This document shows, piece by piece, positions 16,203 through 24,499 of a DNA stretch of 64,000 nt. Source of the DNA: Candidatus Kouleothrix ribensis (lineage in GTDB: Bacteria > Chloroflexota > Chloroflexia > Chloroflexales > Roseiflexaceae); NCBI GenBank assembly GCA_016722075.1, contig JADKGW010000002.1:992001-1056000 (forward strand), written 5' to 3'. The notes under the pieces are model-generated. The model was given only the letters and a program-made list of their open reading frames with translations, was not told where the DNA came from and made no database searches. Every line of letters starts with the position of its first letter. Within the stretch, counting starts at the first letter, position 1. A program made the position numbers and the translations under genes.

Positions 16203-18029
16203 TCAGCGGATCTGAAAGTCGGGCGACATCGCCAGCAGCTGCACCGTCGAGCTGATCCGATCGGTAATGATCTGCTGGTTGTTCGGCTCGCCGTTCATGG
16301 GCTTGGGCGGCTGGGTCGGGTCGCCGCCGAGCGCTTTCTGGGCTAGAAAGTTGATCAGCTCGGTGCGCACCGCCGCCGTAATGCTGTAGCCGCACAGCCG
16401 CCCGATCCAGTAGTCGACGATCTGGATGCAGCTGCCGCCTGGCACATCAGCATCGGTCTGCGCACGCAGGTCGAGCGCTACATTGCCACCCCAGCTCTGC
16501 ACCAGCAAGTACGGCAGGTTCCAGCGCCGCAGCATGCCGTTGGTGTTGGCCCAGTATGTGGCCAGGTCGGGGTGGCCAGTCGGCGTCGGCCACTCGAACA
16601 GCCGGTGCCCGGCTGCGCCGTACGTCCACAGCAGTGCGGCCCAGTAATCGCCGGCATTCGGGTCGGGCAATAGCTCATCGACCGGCAGGTCGGCGCCGGC
16701 AGCGCGCAGGTACGACACCACCAGCTCGAACGGGCGCTTGACCTTCTTGCCCCAGGTGGTTTTGAACTCGCTCGAGAGCACAATCGTGCGCACGACCTGC
16801 TTGATCTGGTCGGGCGCGGCCAGGTTGGCCATCCAGGTGGCCACCGCCGCCTCAACCGTCGCCGTCGATGGGTAGTCGCCGATCAGGCGCCGGCACAGCT
16901 TGGTGCAGATGTGCCGCGCTGTGCCGGGGTGCCCGGCGAGTAGTGTAAACAGCTGCTTACCATCGTCGATGCCCTGGTTGTAGGGGAAATTGACGCCCAA
17001 CACAATCTTCAGCGCGTTGTCGTGCCAGTTGTTATAGAACAGAAACGTGCCGTCGTTTGGGTTCGGGTGCTCCCAATGGCCGTCGTTGAGCGTCCAGCCG
17101 CTCAGGCAGCGCGCGGCCTCGTACACATCACGGTCGATGTAGCCGCGCACATATGTCTTGCCATTGTAGGTGATCGTGCCGACGCTGCCGCGATCGTCGT
17201 AGAATTTCAGGTAGTTGTCCGACCCAAGTGTGTGCAGCTCAAACAGCTCGCGCGCGTAGTTTTCGTTGCCGCCCTCGCCGCCGCCGGCCTTGTTGCTGAC
17301 ATTGTTGAGGTAGTACAGCATCGCCACGCTCTTGGCTACCTCCTCGAGCAATGTGCGGAAGTTGCCCAGGCAGTGCGTGCGGATCAGCCGATCGTATAGT
17401 GGGAACGTCGCCGCAATCGCTGAGTCGGCGTTGATGTTGACATTGAAATGGTTATGCCAGAAATCGACCAGCAGCTCTTTCAGCTGGCGCTTGCTGTACA
17501 CGGCACGAATCCAGGTAGCTACACGCACCTCATTGGCCGGGCGGATGCGCTCGCTCCAGGCCCGGTACGGCGCGTCGCCAAGTGCGCGCGGCCACAGGTC
17601 GGCGATCTGCTGGCCCAATGTATCGAGCGGGAGTACCTCGTTGCGGGCCGGGTAGCCCTCGATCGGGTCGGCATTCGCGTCGTACTGAATCTTCAGCCGC
17701 GCCGCCGCCAGCGCCGCATCGCAGGCCGCGTCGTTGATCGCGTCGGGGTTGAGCTGCTGGGCGACATACGCCTGTAGGCGCGTGTCGTCGCTGGCGCCGA
17801 GCGCGTTGAACGCGGTGATGTCGCCTTTGCGTGGGCCATAGCCCAGGCGGTTGAGCGCAATCACCGCGATAGGTGGGGCGGCACCGGCCACCGCGATTGT
17901 CGTGCCGGGCAGATCCCTCGGCGTCGCGCCCGCGCCCCTGCTGGCAAGCGGGTCGAGCAGCACTGTGGCTGTCGTGGCCGCGCCGGCCGCCGAGGCCGCC
18001 GCAAGAAAGCGCCGTCGCGATACGGGCAT
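16203..18029 (-). CDS. DUF1800 family Tat-exported protein
   Basis: 608 residues from ATG 18029 behind AAAGGAG. Twin-arginine signal SRRRFLAAASAAG. DUF1800 hallmarks follow: LNRLGYGPRKGDI, WIRAVYSKRQLKELLVDFWHNHFNV, NYARELFELHTLG, YEAARCLSGWTLND, HICTKLCRRLIGD and LFEWPTPTGHPD. The family is exported and of unknown activity, regularly encoded beside DUF1501 as here; the pair has been linked to extracellular or cell-wall processes only by context. The frame extends further upstream but that part lacks a ribosome-binding site and overlaps the promoter. Confidence 0.92.
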   Translation of the reverse strand: MPVSRRRFLAAASAAGAATTATVLLDPLASRGAGATPRDLPGTTIAVAGAAPPIAVIALNRLGYGPRKGDITAFNALGASDDTRLQAYVAQQLNPDAINDAACDAALAAARLKIQYDANADPIEGYPARNEVLPLDTLGQQIADLWPRALGDAPYRAWSERIRPANEVRVATWIRAVYSKRQLKELLVDFWHNHFNVNINADSAIAATFPLYDRLIRTHCLGNFRTLLEEVAKSVAMLYYLNNVSNKAGGGEGGNENYARELFELHTLGSDNYLKFYDDRGSVGTITYNGKTYVRGYIDRDVYEAARCLSGWTLNDGHWEHPNPNDGTFLFYNNWHDNALKIVLGVNFPYNQGIDDGKQLFTLLAGHPGTARHICTKLCRRLIGDYPSTATVEAAVATWMANLAAPDQIKQVVRTIVLSSEFKTTWGKKVKRPFELVVSYLRAAGADLPVDELLPDPNAGDYWAALLWTYGAAGHRLFEWPTPTGHPDLATYWANTNGMLRRWNLPYLLVQSWGGNVALDLRAQTDADVPGGSCIQIVDYWIGRLCGYSITAAVRTELINFLAQKALGGDPTQPPKPMNGEPNNQQIITDRISSTVQLLAMSPDFQIR

Positions 18030-18071
18030 ACCGGTCTGCTCCTTTCGACTCAGGTGGAGTGCGTTACCCTG

Positions 18072-18101
18072 AGTGTAGGGGTGTGCAGCCAGCGCCGTCA
18101 A
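18072..18101 (-). promoter_or_regulatory. Promoter of the DUF1800-DUF1501 operon
   Basis: Minus strand TTGACG (18101-18096), 18-base spacer, TACACT (18077-18072). This gives a leader of about 35 bases before ATG 18029. Confidence 0.6.
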
Positions 18102-18585
18102 TAGTCCCAAAGTACCCCTCGTATGTTCACGAAAACTACGCCGCCTCGTTCGAGGTTGGTTGCAGGCCGAGCGCATCAGGGCGCCAAATCGTGCCGGCAC
18201 GCCCGCGCCGAACTGGGTCGATTTTATTCATCTGGTGGGCTATACGGGGGGCCAATGGCACATAACAATCCTGTGATACGAGGCGGTGGAAATTCGGCAT
18301 GAGGTGGCAGGCTGCAGGGTGAGGAGGCGCACGATATGGCGCCTGTACGGCCGGGTGGTAGGTGCCAGGCGACAGCGACACTGCCGGCTGCTACCGGCTG
18401 CCGGTAACCGGCAATACACTTCTGGAGAGCACTACTAGGCCCAATACCGTGCAGATACGCGGCTGAGACGGATGGGCCAGGCAGGCATGCAGGGGCGAAT
18501 GGGACACGACGCGCGATCGGATTGCCGAATGATGGGTGCTGCGTGATCGTCCGTTCTTCGCCCCTGCGTGGGTACGGTATTGCTA
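18102..18585. other. Intergenic region, no gene recognised
   Basis: Lies between the stop of the radical-SAM-like gene and the DUF1800 promoter, same strand. Short open frames exist but none has a ribosome-binding site or a recognisable product. A small inverted repeat of GCCGG units (around 18390-18412) is the only structure seen. Confidence 0.5.
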
Positions 18586-19791
18586 CTAGGCGCCGGCGCC
18601 ACGTGGCAGTGGCTGGCCAGGCTCGTCGCCACCAGCCGCGCGCCGCTGCCATGTGCGGCCCAACAGCCCGGCGCGCCCGACTCGCCAGAGCATTGGCCCC
18701 ATGTGCGGGCCAAACCGCTCGATAAAGAACTGCCGGCTGAGGCTCGAACGATAGCGTGATTGCACCATCTCGGTGATATTCTCGAGCGGCACGCTGGTGT
18801 TGGCGTCGCGCTGCACACCCGGTGGCGCCGGCGGAACGCTGAAGCGCACATCATCGAGCCCAACCGTCGCCGCGAGATCGACCAATACCGGCATCGCGGC
18901 CTGCGCAGAGTTAAGATCGATCTGCGCGCGCACAGCAATCGCGTGCTCGTGAACTAGCTCGACAACCTGGGCCAGCGTGGCGCGTGCGTCTTTAGCCCCC
19001 AGCACGGCAGTGCCGTCGAGCGGGAAGCACAGCACCTCGCAGCCGGCCCGGCGATACATCCGCAGCAGCTCGGGCGTGATCCGGTCGTACTCGACGCTAC
19101 CCTCCCAGCTCACACCCAGATCGGCCAGTACCAGCTGGCGCAGTACATCGCGCTGCCAGGCCAGATCGGCACTCAGCGGCGGCCCCGTGAACACAAAGTG
19201 GCGAATGCCATACTCGCGTGCCACGCTGCGCATCTCGGCGACAATCAGGGCCGGGTTGCGCGGCACGAAACTGTCGGGGCCAAACTGCTGCCCGATCAGG
19301 ATCGATGTCTGGAGATCGCCCACTGGTGTGAACAGCGGGTACTGCTCGAGTGGCAGCAGGTGGCGTGCCGGGAACGGTAGCGCATCGAGGTCGTCGTCGA
19401 GGCCGAGCAGCGCCTCAAAAATGACACTCTGTTCATCGGAGGTGTCGGGGGGCCGATCGATCGACCAGAGTGCCTGGGCTACGGCGTGGCCGGGGGTTGC
19501 GCTACGCATGTTCAGCCCCAGCATCATAATGCTGGCCGGTATGCCGGCGAGTGCCGCCTCGATCGGCGCTACATCGGCCGGCGCAGTGGCGGCGATCACG
19601 ACAATATGCGGCCGGAATGCGCGCAGTGGGGCTAGCGCCTCGGCCAGCGCGCACGGGTCGTGAAGTGCCAGATCGTAGATGCGCACAATATGCCGCTGCT
19701 GCTCGAGCAGGGCAGCTAGGTAGCCGATCGGCAATGGTGGCGTAATGTACGAATCACTATCATTTGGTAGCGCAACAAATGCAATTTTCAC
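18586..19791 (-). CDS. B12-binding/radical-SAM-like protein lacking the [4Fe-4S] cysteine motif
   Basis: 401 residues from GTG 19791 behind GAGGGGG. Residues 1-125 look like the N-terminal cobalamin-binding-type Rossmann domain of B12 radical SAM proteins (KIAFVALPNDSDSYITPPLPIGYLAALL, then a PHIVVIAATAP strand). The segment expected to hold SRGCPFxCxFC reads ILIGQQFGPDSFVP (about residues 164-176), so all three cluster cysteines are absent. The following TIM-barrel-like part retains strands such as FVFTGPP, GVSWEGSVEYDRI and LRMYRRAGCEVLCFPLDG, in the order seen in radical SAM barrels. It therefore probably cannot cleave SAM. Function unknown; the assignment rests on overall architecture and is moderately uncertain. 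Confidence 0.6.
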   Translation of the reverse strand: MKIAFVALPNDSDSYITPPLPIGYLAALLEQQRHIVRIYDLALHDPCALAEALAPLRAFRPHIVVIAATAPADVAPIEAALAGIPASIMMLGLNMRSATPGHAVAQALWSIDRPPDTSDEQSVIFEALLGLDDDLDALPFPARHLLPLEQYPLFTPVGDLQTSILIGQQFGPDSFVPRNPALIVAEMRSVAREYGIRHFVFTGPPLSADLAWQRDVLRQLVLADLGVSWEGSVEYDRITPELLRMYRRAGCEVLCFPLDGTAVLGAKDARATLAQVVELVHEHAIAVRAQIDLNSAQAAMPVLVDLAATVGLDDVRFSVPPAPPGVQRDANTSVPLENITEMVQSRYRSSLSRQFFIERFGPHMGPMLWRVGRAGLLGRTWQRRAAGGDEPGQPLPRGAGA

Positions 19792-19910
19792 GGCGTCCCC
19801 CTCGCCTGGCATACACGGCCAGCGCCGATCGGATGGCTCCCTCGCCACCAATTGTAGGCGTAGCCGCTGAGCCATCTATGAACAAAGCGAGGGGGGCGTT
19901 GACAAAACAT

Positions 19911-19946
19911 TCACGCTGGCGGCGCAATCGGCGCGGGCCAGCGTGA
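19911..19946 (-). terminator. Probable terminator downstream of the histidine kinase
   Basis: Inverted repeat TCACGCTGGC (19911-19920) / GCCAGCGTGA (19937-19946), followed on the minus strand by TGTTTTGTC. It lies about 25 bases past the stop of the kinase at 19972. Confidence 0.5.
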
Positions 19947-19971
19947 GAGCCAAGCGGGATCGGAGGCTGTG

Positions 19972-22131
19972 CTACTGATTAACGGTTACCTCGCGTGGCG
20001 TCAGCGGCAGGGCGAATGTGAAGCAGGTGCCGCTGCCTTCCTCGCTTTCGACCCAGAGGCGGCCATTGTGCCCAACCACAATCTGCTGGCAGATCGTCAG
20101 GCCCAGGCCAAGATGGTTGCCTTTGCTCGAGGCACGATTGTGCGCACGGTAGAAGCGCTGAAAGATCTTATTCTGCTCGTCTTTCGGGATGCCCACGCCG
20201 GTATCGTACACGCGCACCCACACCTCTTCGCTATGCAGCTCGGAGCAGAGTGTGATCGTGCCGCCCGGCGGTGTAGCTTTGATCGCGTTCTCGATCAGAT
20301 TGTTGAGCACCTGGCCGATCCGCTCGCTATCGAAGATACACTCGGGCAAGTTCGGCTCGACCTGGTTGCGCAGTGTAAGCCCGCTCTGCTCGGCCTGTAG
20401 GCTCAGCCGCGTCGCCGTGCCGGCTACCAGCAGCGACAGGTCGTTCCACTTCGGGTCGAGCACAAGCCGCCCGGCCTCGACCCGGTTATACTCAAGGAAT
20501 TCCGAGATGCGGCTCTTCAGCAGCTCGACCTGGCTATCGGCGATTGTCAGGAATTCGTTCTGCAGCGCGGTGAGTGCCCCGGCCTGGCCCCGCAGCACGA
20601 TCTTGATGAACCCATTCAGCGAGTTGAGAGGATTACGCAGCTCGTGTGCGACCATCGAGATGAAATCGGCTCGCGACTTTTCTTCGAGCTTCTGCGCGGT
20701 GATGTCGTGCAGCACGATCGCCACGAGCGGCTGCTCGCGCTCGTCGTAGCGCACCTGCGAGGCGTAGGCCTGGTAGAACTGCCCGGCCTCGTCCTCGGGG
20801 TGTTTGAACTGCAGCTCGGTCATCAACGTAGGCTGCCCTTCGGCGCGCACGCGGCCGGCCAGCTCGATCAACTGATCGGCGATCGGCTCGGCGCCAAGCT
20901 CTTGCTCGAGCAGTGTGTGGCCCAGCGGGTTCGTCAGCACCACCTGCGAGCGCGCATCAACGATCACCAGGCCATCGTTGATATCGCGCAGCACCGCCTC
21001 GAGCAGCTGCTGCTGTTGGCTGAGCTGGCTGTGCAGCTTAGCATTATTGATCGCGATGCCCGCTTGCATCGCCAGGGCGGTCAGGTGGCGCGCATCGCTG
21101 CTCGAAAACGCCGATGCGCCCGCGCTCACTACCGTCAGCGCGCCCTCGGCCGGGTTGTCGCCCACAAACAGCGGTACGCACAGGATCGAGCGCATACCCT
21201 GCGGCAGCAGATCGGCAAGCTCGGCATCTTGGGTCGCATCCGAGAGGATGATCGGCACGGCCTGGTCGATCGCCCGGCGCGTGAGTGAGCCGGCCCAAAC
21301 CGGGTTCTGGCCAGGATCAAGCATGAACAGGCGGTGCTCGAACTGCTCGTCTTTCTGTAGCGAGAGCACCATACCATGGACACGCGACGCGCCGATCATC
21401 TGCACCGTGCTATCGGCAATCTGGTTCAGCACTTCATCGAGGCTGAGCGTGCTCGTGATCACGCGCAGGCCTTCTTCGAGCGCATGCAACTGGCGCATGC
21501 GCGCGCGCAGGTCGTTCGCGCTACGCTCGAGGTCGCCAATGCGCGCCTCACGGCCCATCCGCTCGGCACGCAGATCATGGCGCAATGTGGCATTGGCGCG
21601 CGCCTGTACTGCGCTAGACAAGATCGCCACAGCGCCGATTCCCAGGCTACCTAGCAGCAGGCCCCACTCGGCGAGCAGGCCAAGCCGTGCGCCGAGCCCC
21701 AGCTGTGCGACAAACACGTAGGCCGGGCCAAATAGAAATGGCAGCACCACCGCGAACGGCAGGCGCCGGTAGGTCGAAAGCGTACGCAGGGTCAGTAAGA
21801 TGTAGAGCGGGTAGATCGTGTTGCCAAGCGAAGGCATCTGCGCCAGCAGAAACGCGCTGAACAGCAGATCGAGCCCGATCGCAATCCACGAGGTAGTGGG
21901 CCGGCTAGGCGTATAGACCGGATCGCGGGGACGGCGGCGGATGAAAATGAGCGCCAGCTGTAGCAGGCTGTAGGCGACCAGGCCAACATACAGCACGGGC
22001 GGGTAGGGCAGCGCGGCGAACCACCAGGCAAAAGCCAGACTGAAGAGAGGAGCAACGCTGCGCAAAAGATCGCGGCGACTCGCCGTGATCAAAGGCCGCG
22101 CAGCAGCGTGTATGGCTTCACCAGCAGACAT
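19972..22131 (-). CDS. Membrane sensor histidine kinase with GAF and PAS domains
   Basis: 719 residues, ATG 22131. About five or six membrane helices in residues 20-175, a coiled coil (RANATLRHDLRAERMGREAR and on), a GAF domain (about 225-375), a PAS domain (about 385-490; VLRDINDGLVIVDARSQVVLTNP), then HisKA with MVAHELRNPLNSL (H496) and HATPase with NLIENAIKATPPGGT, DTGVGIP and GLGLTICQQIV. It begins 31 bases after the stop of an OmpR-family regulator, so the two form one operon and presumably one phosphorelay. Neighbouring genes do not reveal the stimulus. Confidence 0.92.
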   Translation of the reverse strand: MSAGEAIHAAARPLITASRRDLLRSVAPLFSLAFAWWFAALPYPPVLYVGLVAYSLLQLALIFIRRRPRDPVYTPSRPTTSWIAIGLDLLFSAFLLAQMPSLGNTIYPLYILLTLRTLSTYRRLPFAVVLPFLFGPAYVFVAQLGLGARLGLLAEWGLLLGSLGIGAVAILSSAVQARANATLRHDLRAERMGREARIGDLERSANDLRARMRQLHALEEGLRVITSTLSLDEVLNQIADSTVQMIGASRVHGMVLSLQKDEQFEHRLFMLDPGQNPVWAGSLTRRAIDQAVPIILSDATQDAELADLLPQGMRSILCVPLFVGDNPAEGALTVVSAGASAFSSSDARHLTALAMQAGIAINNAKLHSQLSQQQQLLEAVLRDINDGLVIVDARSQVVLTNPLGHTLLEQELGAEPIADQLIELAGRVRAEGQPTLMTELQFKHPEDEAGQFYQAYASQVRYDEREQPLVAIVLHDITAQKLEEKSRADFISMVAHELRNPLNSLNGFIKIVLRGQAGALTALQNEFLTIADSQVELLKSRISEFLEYNRVEAGRLVLDPKWNDLSLLVAGTATRLSLQAEQSGLTLRNQVEPNLPECIFDSERIGQVLNNLIENAIKATPPGGTITLCSELHSEEVWVRVYDTGVGIPKDEQNKIFQRFYRAHNRASSKGNHLGLGLTICQQIVVGHNGRLWVESEEGSGTCFTFALPLTPREVTVNQ

Positions 22132-22162
22132 GGCCGTTGCTACTCTCCTCTGGCTATTGGTG

Positions 22163-22843
22163 CTAGATCTCGAACTTATACCCTAGATTACGAACCGTCA
22201 GAACATGGTGCGGGTGCTCGGCATCTTTCTCGATCTTGGTGCGCAGGCGCCGAATATACACTGCCACCAGGTTGCTCTCGCCCTCGTAGTCGTAGCCCCA
22301 TACCTTACTCAGAATCTGGCTGGTATTCAGCACACGGCCGGCGTTCTTCATCAGGTAGTAGAGCAGCCGAAACTCTAGTGGTGTCAGCTCGATGGTGCGG
22401 CCGTCTTCAAACAGCACCTTGTGCTCGACGGGATCGAGCGTGATGCCGCCCTGGCTCAGCCGCGCCGAGGGGTTGAGCATGTCGCTATTGCGGCGGCGCA
22501 GCACCGCCTCGACCCGTGCCAGCAGTTCGGAGGGTTCGAACGGCTTGACCAGGTAATCGTCGCCGCCGATCTGCAAACCCATCACGCGATCTTGCAGTTG
22601 CGAGCGCGCCGACAGGAAGATAATCGGCACATCCGAGGTACGGCGGATCTGGCGGCAGATATCGAAGCCATTCGATTTGGGCATCGACACGTCGAGCAAT
22701 ACCAGGTCGGGGTTGTACTGCTCGATCACCTGAAGGATACTCGGCCCGTCGTAGGCCTTGAACACCCGATAGCCCGCCTCTTCAAGCAAAAATGAAGTCA
22801 ATTTCACACTGGGTAGATCGTCGTCTGCGACTAAAATATGCAT
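22163..22843 (-). CDS. OmpR/PhoB-family response regulator
   Basis: 226 residues from ATG 22843 behind AAGGAG. Receiver domain with DDD at 7-9, phospho-acceptor D51 (LLDVSMPK) and K100 (DYLVKPFEP); C-terminal winged-helix DNA-binding domain with LTPLEFRLLYYLMKN, SQILSKVWGYDYEGES and VAVYIRRLRTKIEKD. First gene of a two-gene operon with the GAF/PAS kinase downstream. Expected to act as a phosphorylation-dependent transcription factor. Confidence 0.95.
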   Translation of the reverse strand: MHILVADDDLPSVKLTSFLLEEAGYRVFKAYDGPSILQVIEQYNPDLVLLDVSMPKSNGFDICRQIRRTSDVPIIFLSARSQLQDRVMGLQIGGDDYLVKPFEPSELLARVEAVLRRRNSDMLNPSARLSQGGITLDPVEHKVLFEDGRTIELTPLEFRLLYYLMKNAGRVLNTSQILSKVWGYDYEGESNLVAVYIRRLRTKIEKDAEHPHHVLTVRNLGYKFEI

Positions 22844-23379
22844 TTGCGGGCGCTCCTTACTGTCCGTTTCAACAAGAGCCAGCGCAATGGCCGGGGGTAC
22901 CATCGCGTAGCTGAGGGCCGATGTACATTAGCACTCTATAATGATCTCTATTCATATAACTGCCGTGATGACGAAAAAGTTACGCGCTGCGCAAACGACT
23001 TTTCATCAATCCCGCCAGCGATCCGATAGTAGAGCCACAGGCCCTTGATCGGCGCGCCCGGCAGCGTGAATAACAAGTCAAACAGCAGCAAGCAACGGCG
23101 CACAGGCGCCGGATCATGTACATCCTCATTGTACACGGCATGGCAAGCCTGGTAAAGCGGTTTAGGCCAGGTTTCACTGGGTACCGGCACGCTTCACAAT
23201 TGGTGCGGTTAGTGCGTGTGCGCAGGTGGCTCGCAACGGCCCAGGTGCATGTGTTGTGGGCCGCAGCGGCTGCCAGGAAGGCGGGGCTATGGCGGTTGCC
23301 GGATCGATTCAGAGGCACGCAAGCTGCGGAGTGAGGCGTCCACAGGTAAGCGCCTGCGCGCATGGCCTGGAGCGATCGG
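22844..23379. other. Intergenic region, no gene recognised
   Basis: Between ssb and the response regulator, both on the minus strand. It includes an AT-richer stretch (about 22925-22985) that is the likely promoter area of the two-component operon, although no confident -35/-10 pair could be assigned. Open frames here lack ribosome-binding sites and family resemblance. Confidence 0.5.
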
Positions 23380-23877
23380 CTAGAATGGCAAATCTTCCTC
23401 TGCGAACGCCGCCGGGCCACGCGGCAGCGCCACAGCCTTTACGATGCGCGCGGGCGTCGTTAACGCTGCCTGCGCATGTGGCACCGACGGAGCCGCATCG
23501 GCCGGCGCAGGCGGGGCGGGCGGCGTGGCGCCAACCGGGCTGCGGCGCGTGTCGAGGATGATAATGTCGCTGGCGACCACCTCGCTCAGCACGCGCGGCT
23601 GGCCGTCTTGATCGTGCCACTGGCGCGTTTGCAAGCGGCCCTCGACATACACACGCGAGGCTTTGCTGAGCCACTGGTTGCAGATCTCGGCCAGCTTATT
23701 CCAGGCCACAACACGAAACCACTCGGTATCCTCGTGCGGCTCGCCCTCGGCGTTGCGCCACGAGCGGTTGGAGGCGACGCGAAAGGTGACGACGGTGTGG
23801 CCCTGCGGGGTGAGGCGCAGCTCGGGGTCGGCGCCAAGGCGGCCGGTAAGCTGTACTTTATTCAAGTCCCTCGTCAT
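23380..23877 (-). CDS. ssb: Single-stranded DNA-binding protein
   Basis: 165 residues from ATG 23877 behind AAGGGAG. OB-fold with typical SSB sequence: MTRDLNKVQLTGRLGADPEL, TVVTFRVASNRSW, DTEWFRVVAWNKLAEIC, and KASRVYVEGRLQTRQWHDQDG. A proline/alanine-rich linker follows, and the protein ends EEDLPF, the acidic tip that recruits replication and repair proteins. It has its own promoter, divergent from that of ileS, and repeat R1 copy b lies in its leader. Confidence 0.95.
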   Translation of the reverse strand: MTRDLNKVQLTGRLGADPELRLTPQGHTVVTFRVASNRSWRNAEGEPHEDTEWFRVVAWNKLAEICNQWLSKASRVYVEGRLQTRQWHDQDGQPRVLSEVVASDIIILDTRRSPVGATPPAPPAPADAAPSVPHAQAALTTPARIVKAVALPRGPAAFAEEDLPF

Positions 23878-23903
23878 CGCGGCGCTCCCTTCATTCACAG
23901 CAG

Positions 23904-23995
23904 ATACGCAGCCGGCGTGTTTGCCTTCGGCAGAACGGTACTTTGCGTGTATGGATGTGTGCCTGCGGCGGCACGCTACGTGCGGCACTGCGGAC
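23904..23995 (+). repeat. Palindromic intergenic repeat R1, copy b
   Basis: Core ATACGCAGCCGGCG then TTGCCTTCGGCAG (23904-23934), followed by CGGTAC and a second GC-rich arm TGCCTGCGGCGGCA. Located in the 5' leader region of ssb. Confidence 0.6.
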
Positions 23996-24029
23996 GCCCT
24001 GCCAGTAGCGGCATGTAGCTCTAAAACGA

Positions 24030-24059
24030 ACTATAGCACATGTGTTCTATATGTGTCAA
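24030..24059 (-). promoter_or_regulatory. ssb promoter
   Basis: Minus strand TTGACA (24059-24054), 18-base spacer, TATAGT (24035-24030). Drives ssb through a leader of about 145 bases. It is back to back with the ileS promoter 17 bases away. Confidence 0.7.
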
Positions 24060-24075
24060 GCGTTTCGCAGGCGCT

Positions 24076-24103
24076 TTGCACCAGTAGCGGCATATGGTAC
24101 AAT
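24076..24103 (+). promoter_or_regulatory. ileS promoter (extended -10)
   Basis: TTGCAC (24076-24081), 16-base spacer, TACAAT (24098-24103) preceded by TGG, an extended -10. Transcription would begin near 24110, just before T-box stem I. Confidence 0.7.
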
Positions 24104-24109
24104 ATGCGC

Positions 24110-24442
24110 ACAGGCATTGACGAAGCCGAGTAGCTGGTATTCTGCCGAGTCAGCGAGCGCGCAGTTGGTGTGAGGCGCGCGCGGCGGTCTAGCGAACATC
24201 CCTTCCGAGCCGAACGGCGAAAGGTCGGGGGTAACGAGCTATGAGTTGAGCGTGAAGCGTGTATGCGCGGACCTGCTCGCTCATACCTAATTACCGCCGT
24301 GCCGACTAGCCACTTCCGTACTCGCCCGACGTTACACGGGCCGAGGTGCGGCTTGCACCTCACCAAGCGGGCGCGTTGGCGCCAAGCGGGGTGGTACCGC
24401 GGGGTTGAATGCCTCGTCCCTGGTTATGGGGCGGGGTTTTTT
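24110..24442 (+). promoter_or_regulatory. T-box riboswitch controlling ileS
   Basis: Stem I elements are in order: AGTAGC, CAGCGAGCGCGCAG, GGTGTGAGGC, then GAACATCCCTTCCGAGC in which ATC (24198-24200) sits at the specifier position, an isoleucine codon. The antiterminator holds the diagnostic GGGGTGGTACCGCGG; the bulge TGGT (24392-24395) is complementary to ACCA, the 3' end of a tRNA with discriminator A. Then comes CTCGTCCCTGG and an intrinsic terminator: CCTCGTCCC (24412-24420) / GGGGCGGGG (24428-24436), T6. Uncharged tRNA-Ile binding should stabilise the antiterminator and switch ileS on. Confidence 0.95.
24412..24442 (+). terminator. Regulated intrinsic terminator of the ileS T-box
   Basis: A 9-pair stem including two G-U pairs (24412-24420 with 24428-24436), a 7-base loop, then six T. 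Its 5' arm overlaps the antiterminator strand. Confidence 0.9.
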
Positions 24443-24499
24443 ATTGCATATAGGCGATTGAAGCGAGCCGTATCGACGATTCGGATGTGCGGAGGAGCT

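Noticed and set aside
19906..19935. TTGACA on the plus strand suggesting a promoter
   Set aside because: No -10 at proper spacing and no plus-strand gene downstream; the hairpin there is better read as a minus-strand terminator.
24263..24499. In-frame extension of ileS by 79 codons
   Set aside because: The stretch is the T-box antiterminator and terminator, not coding; GGAGGA precedes ATG 24500.
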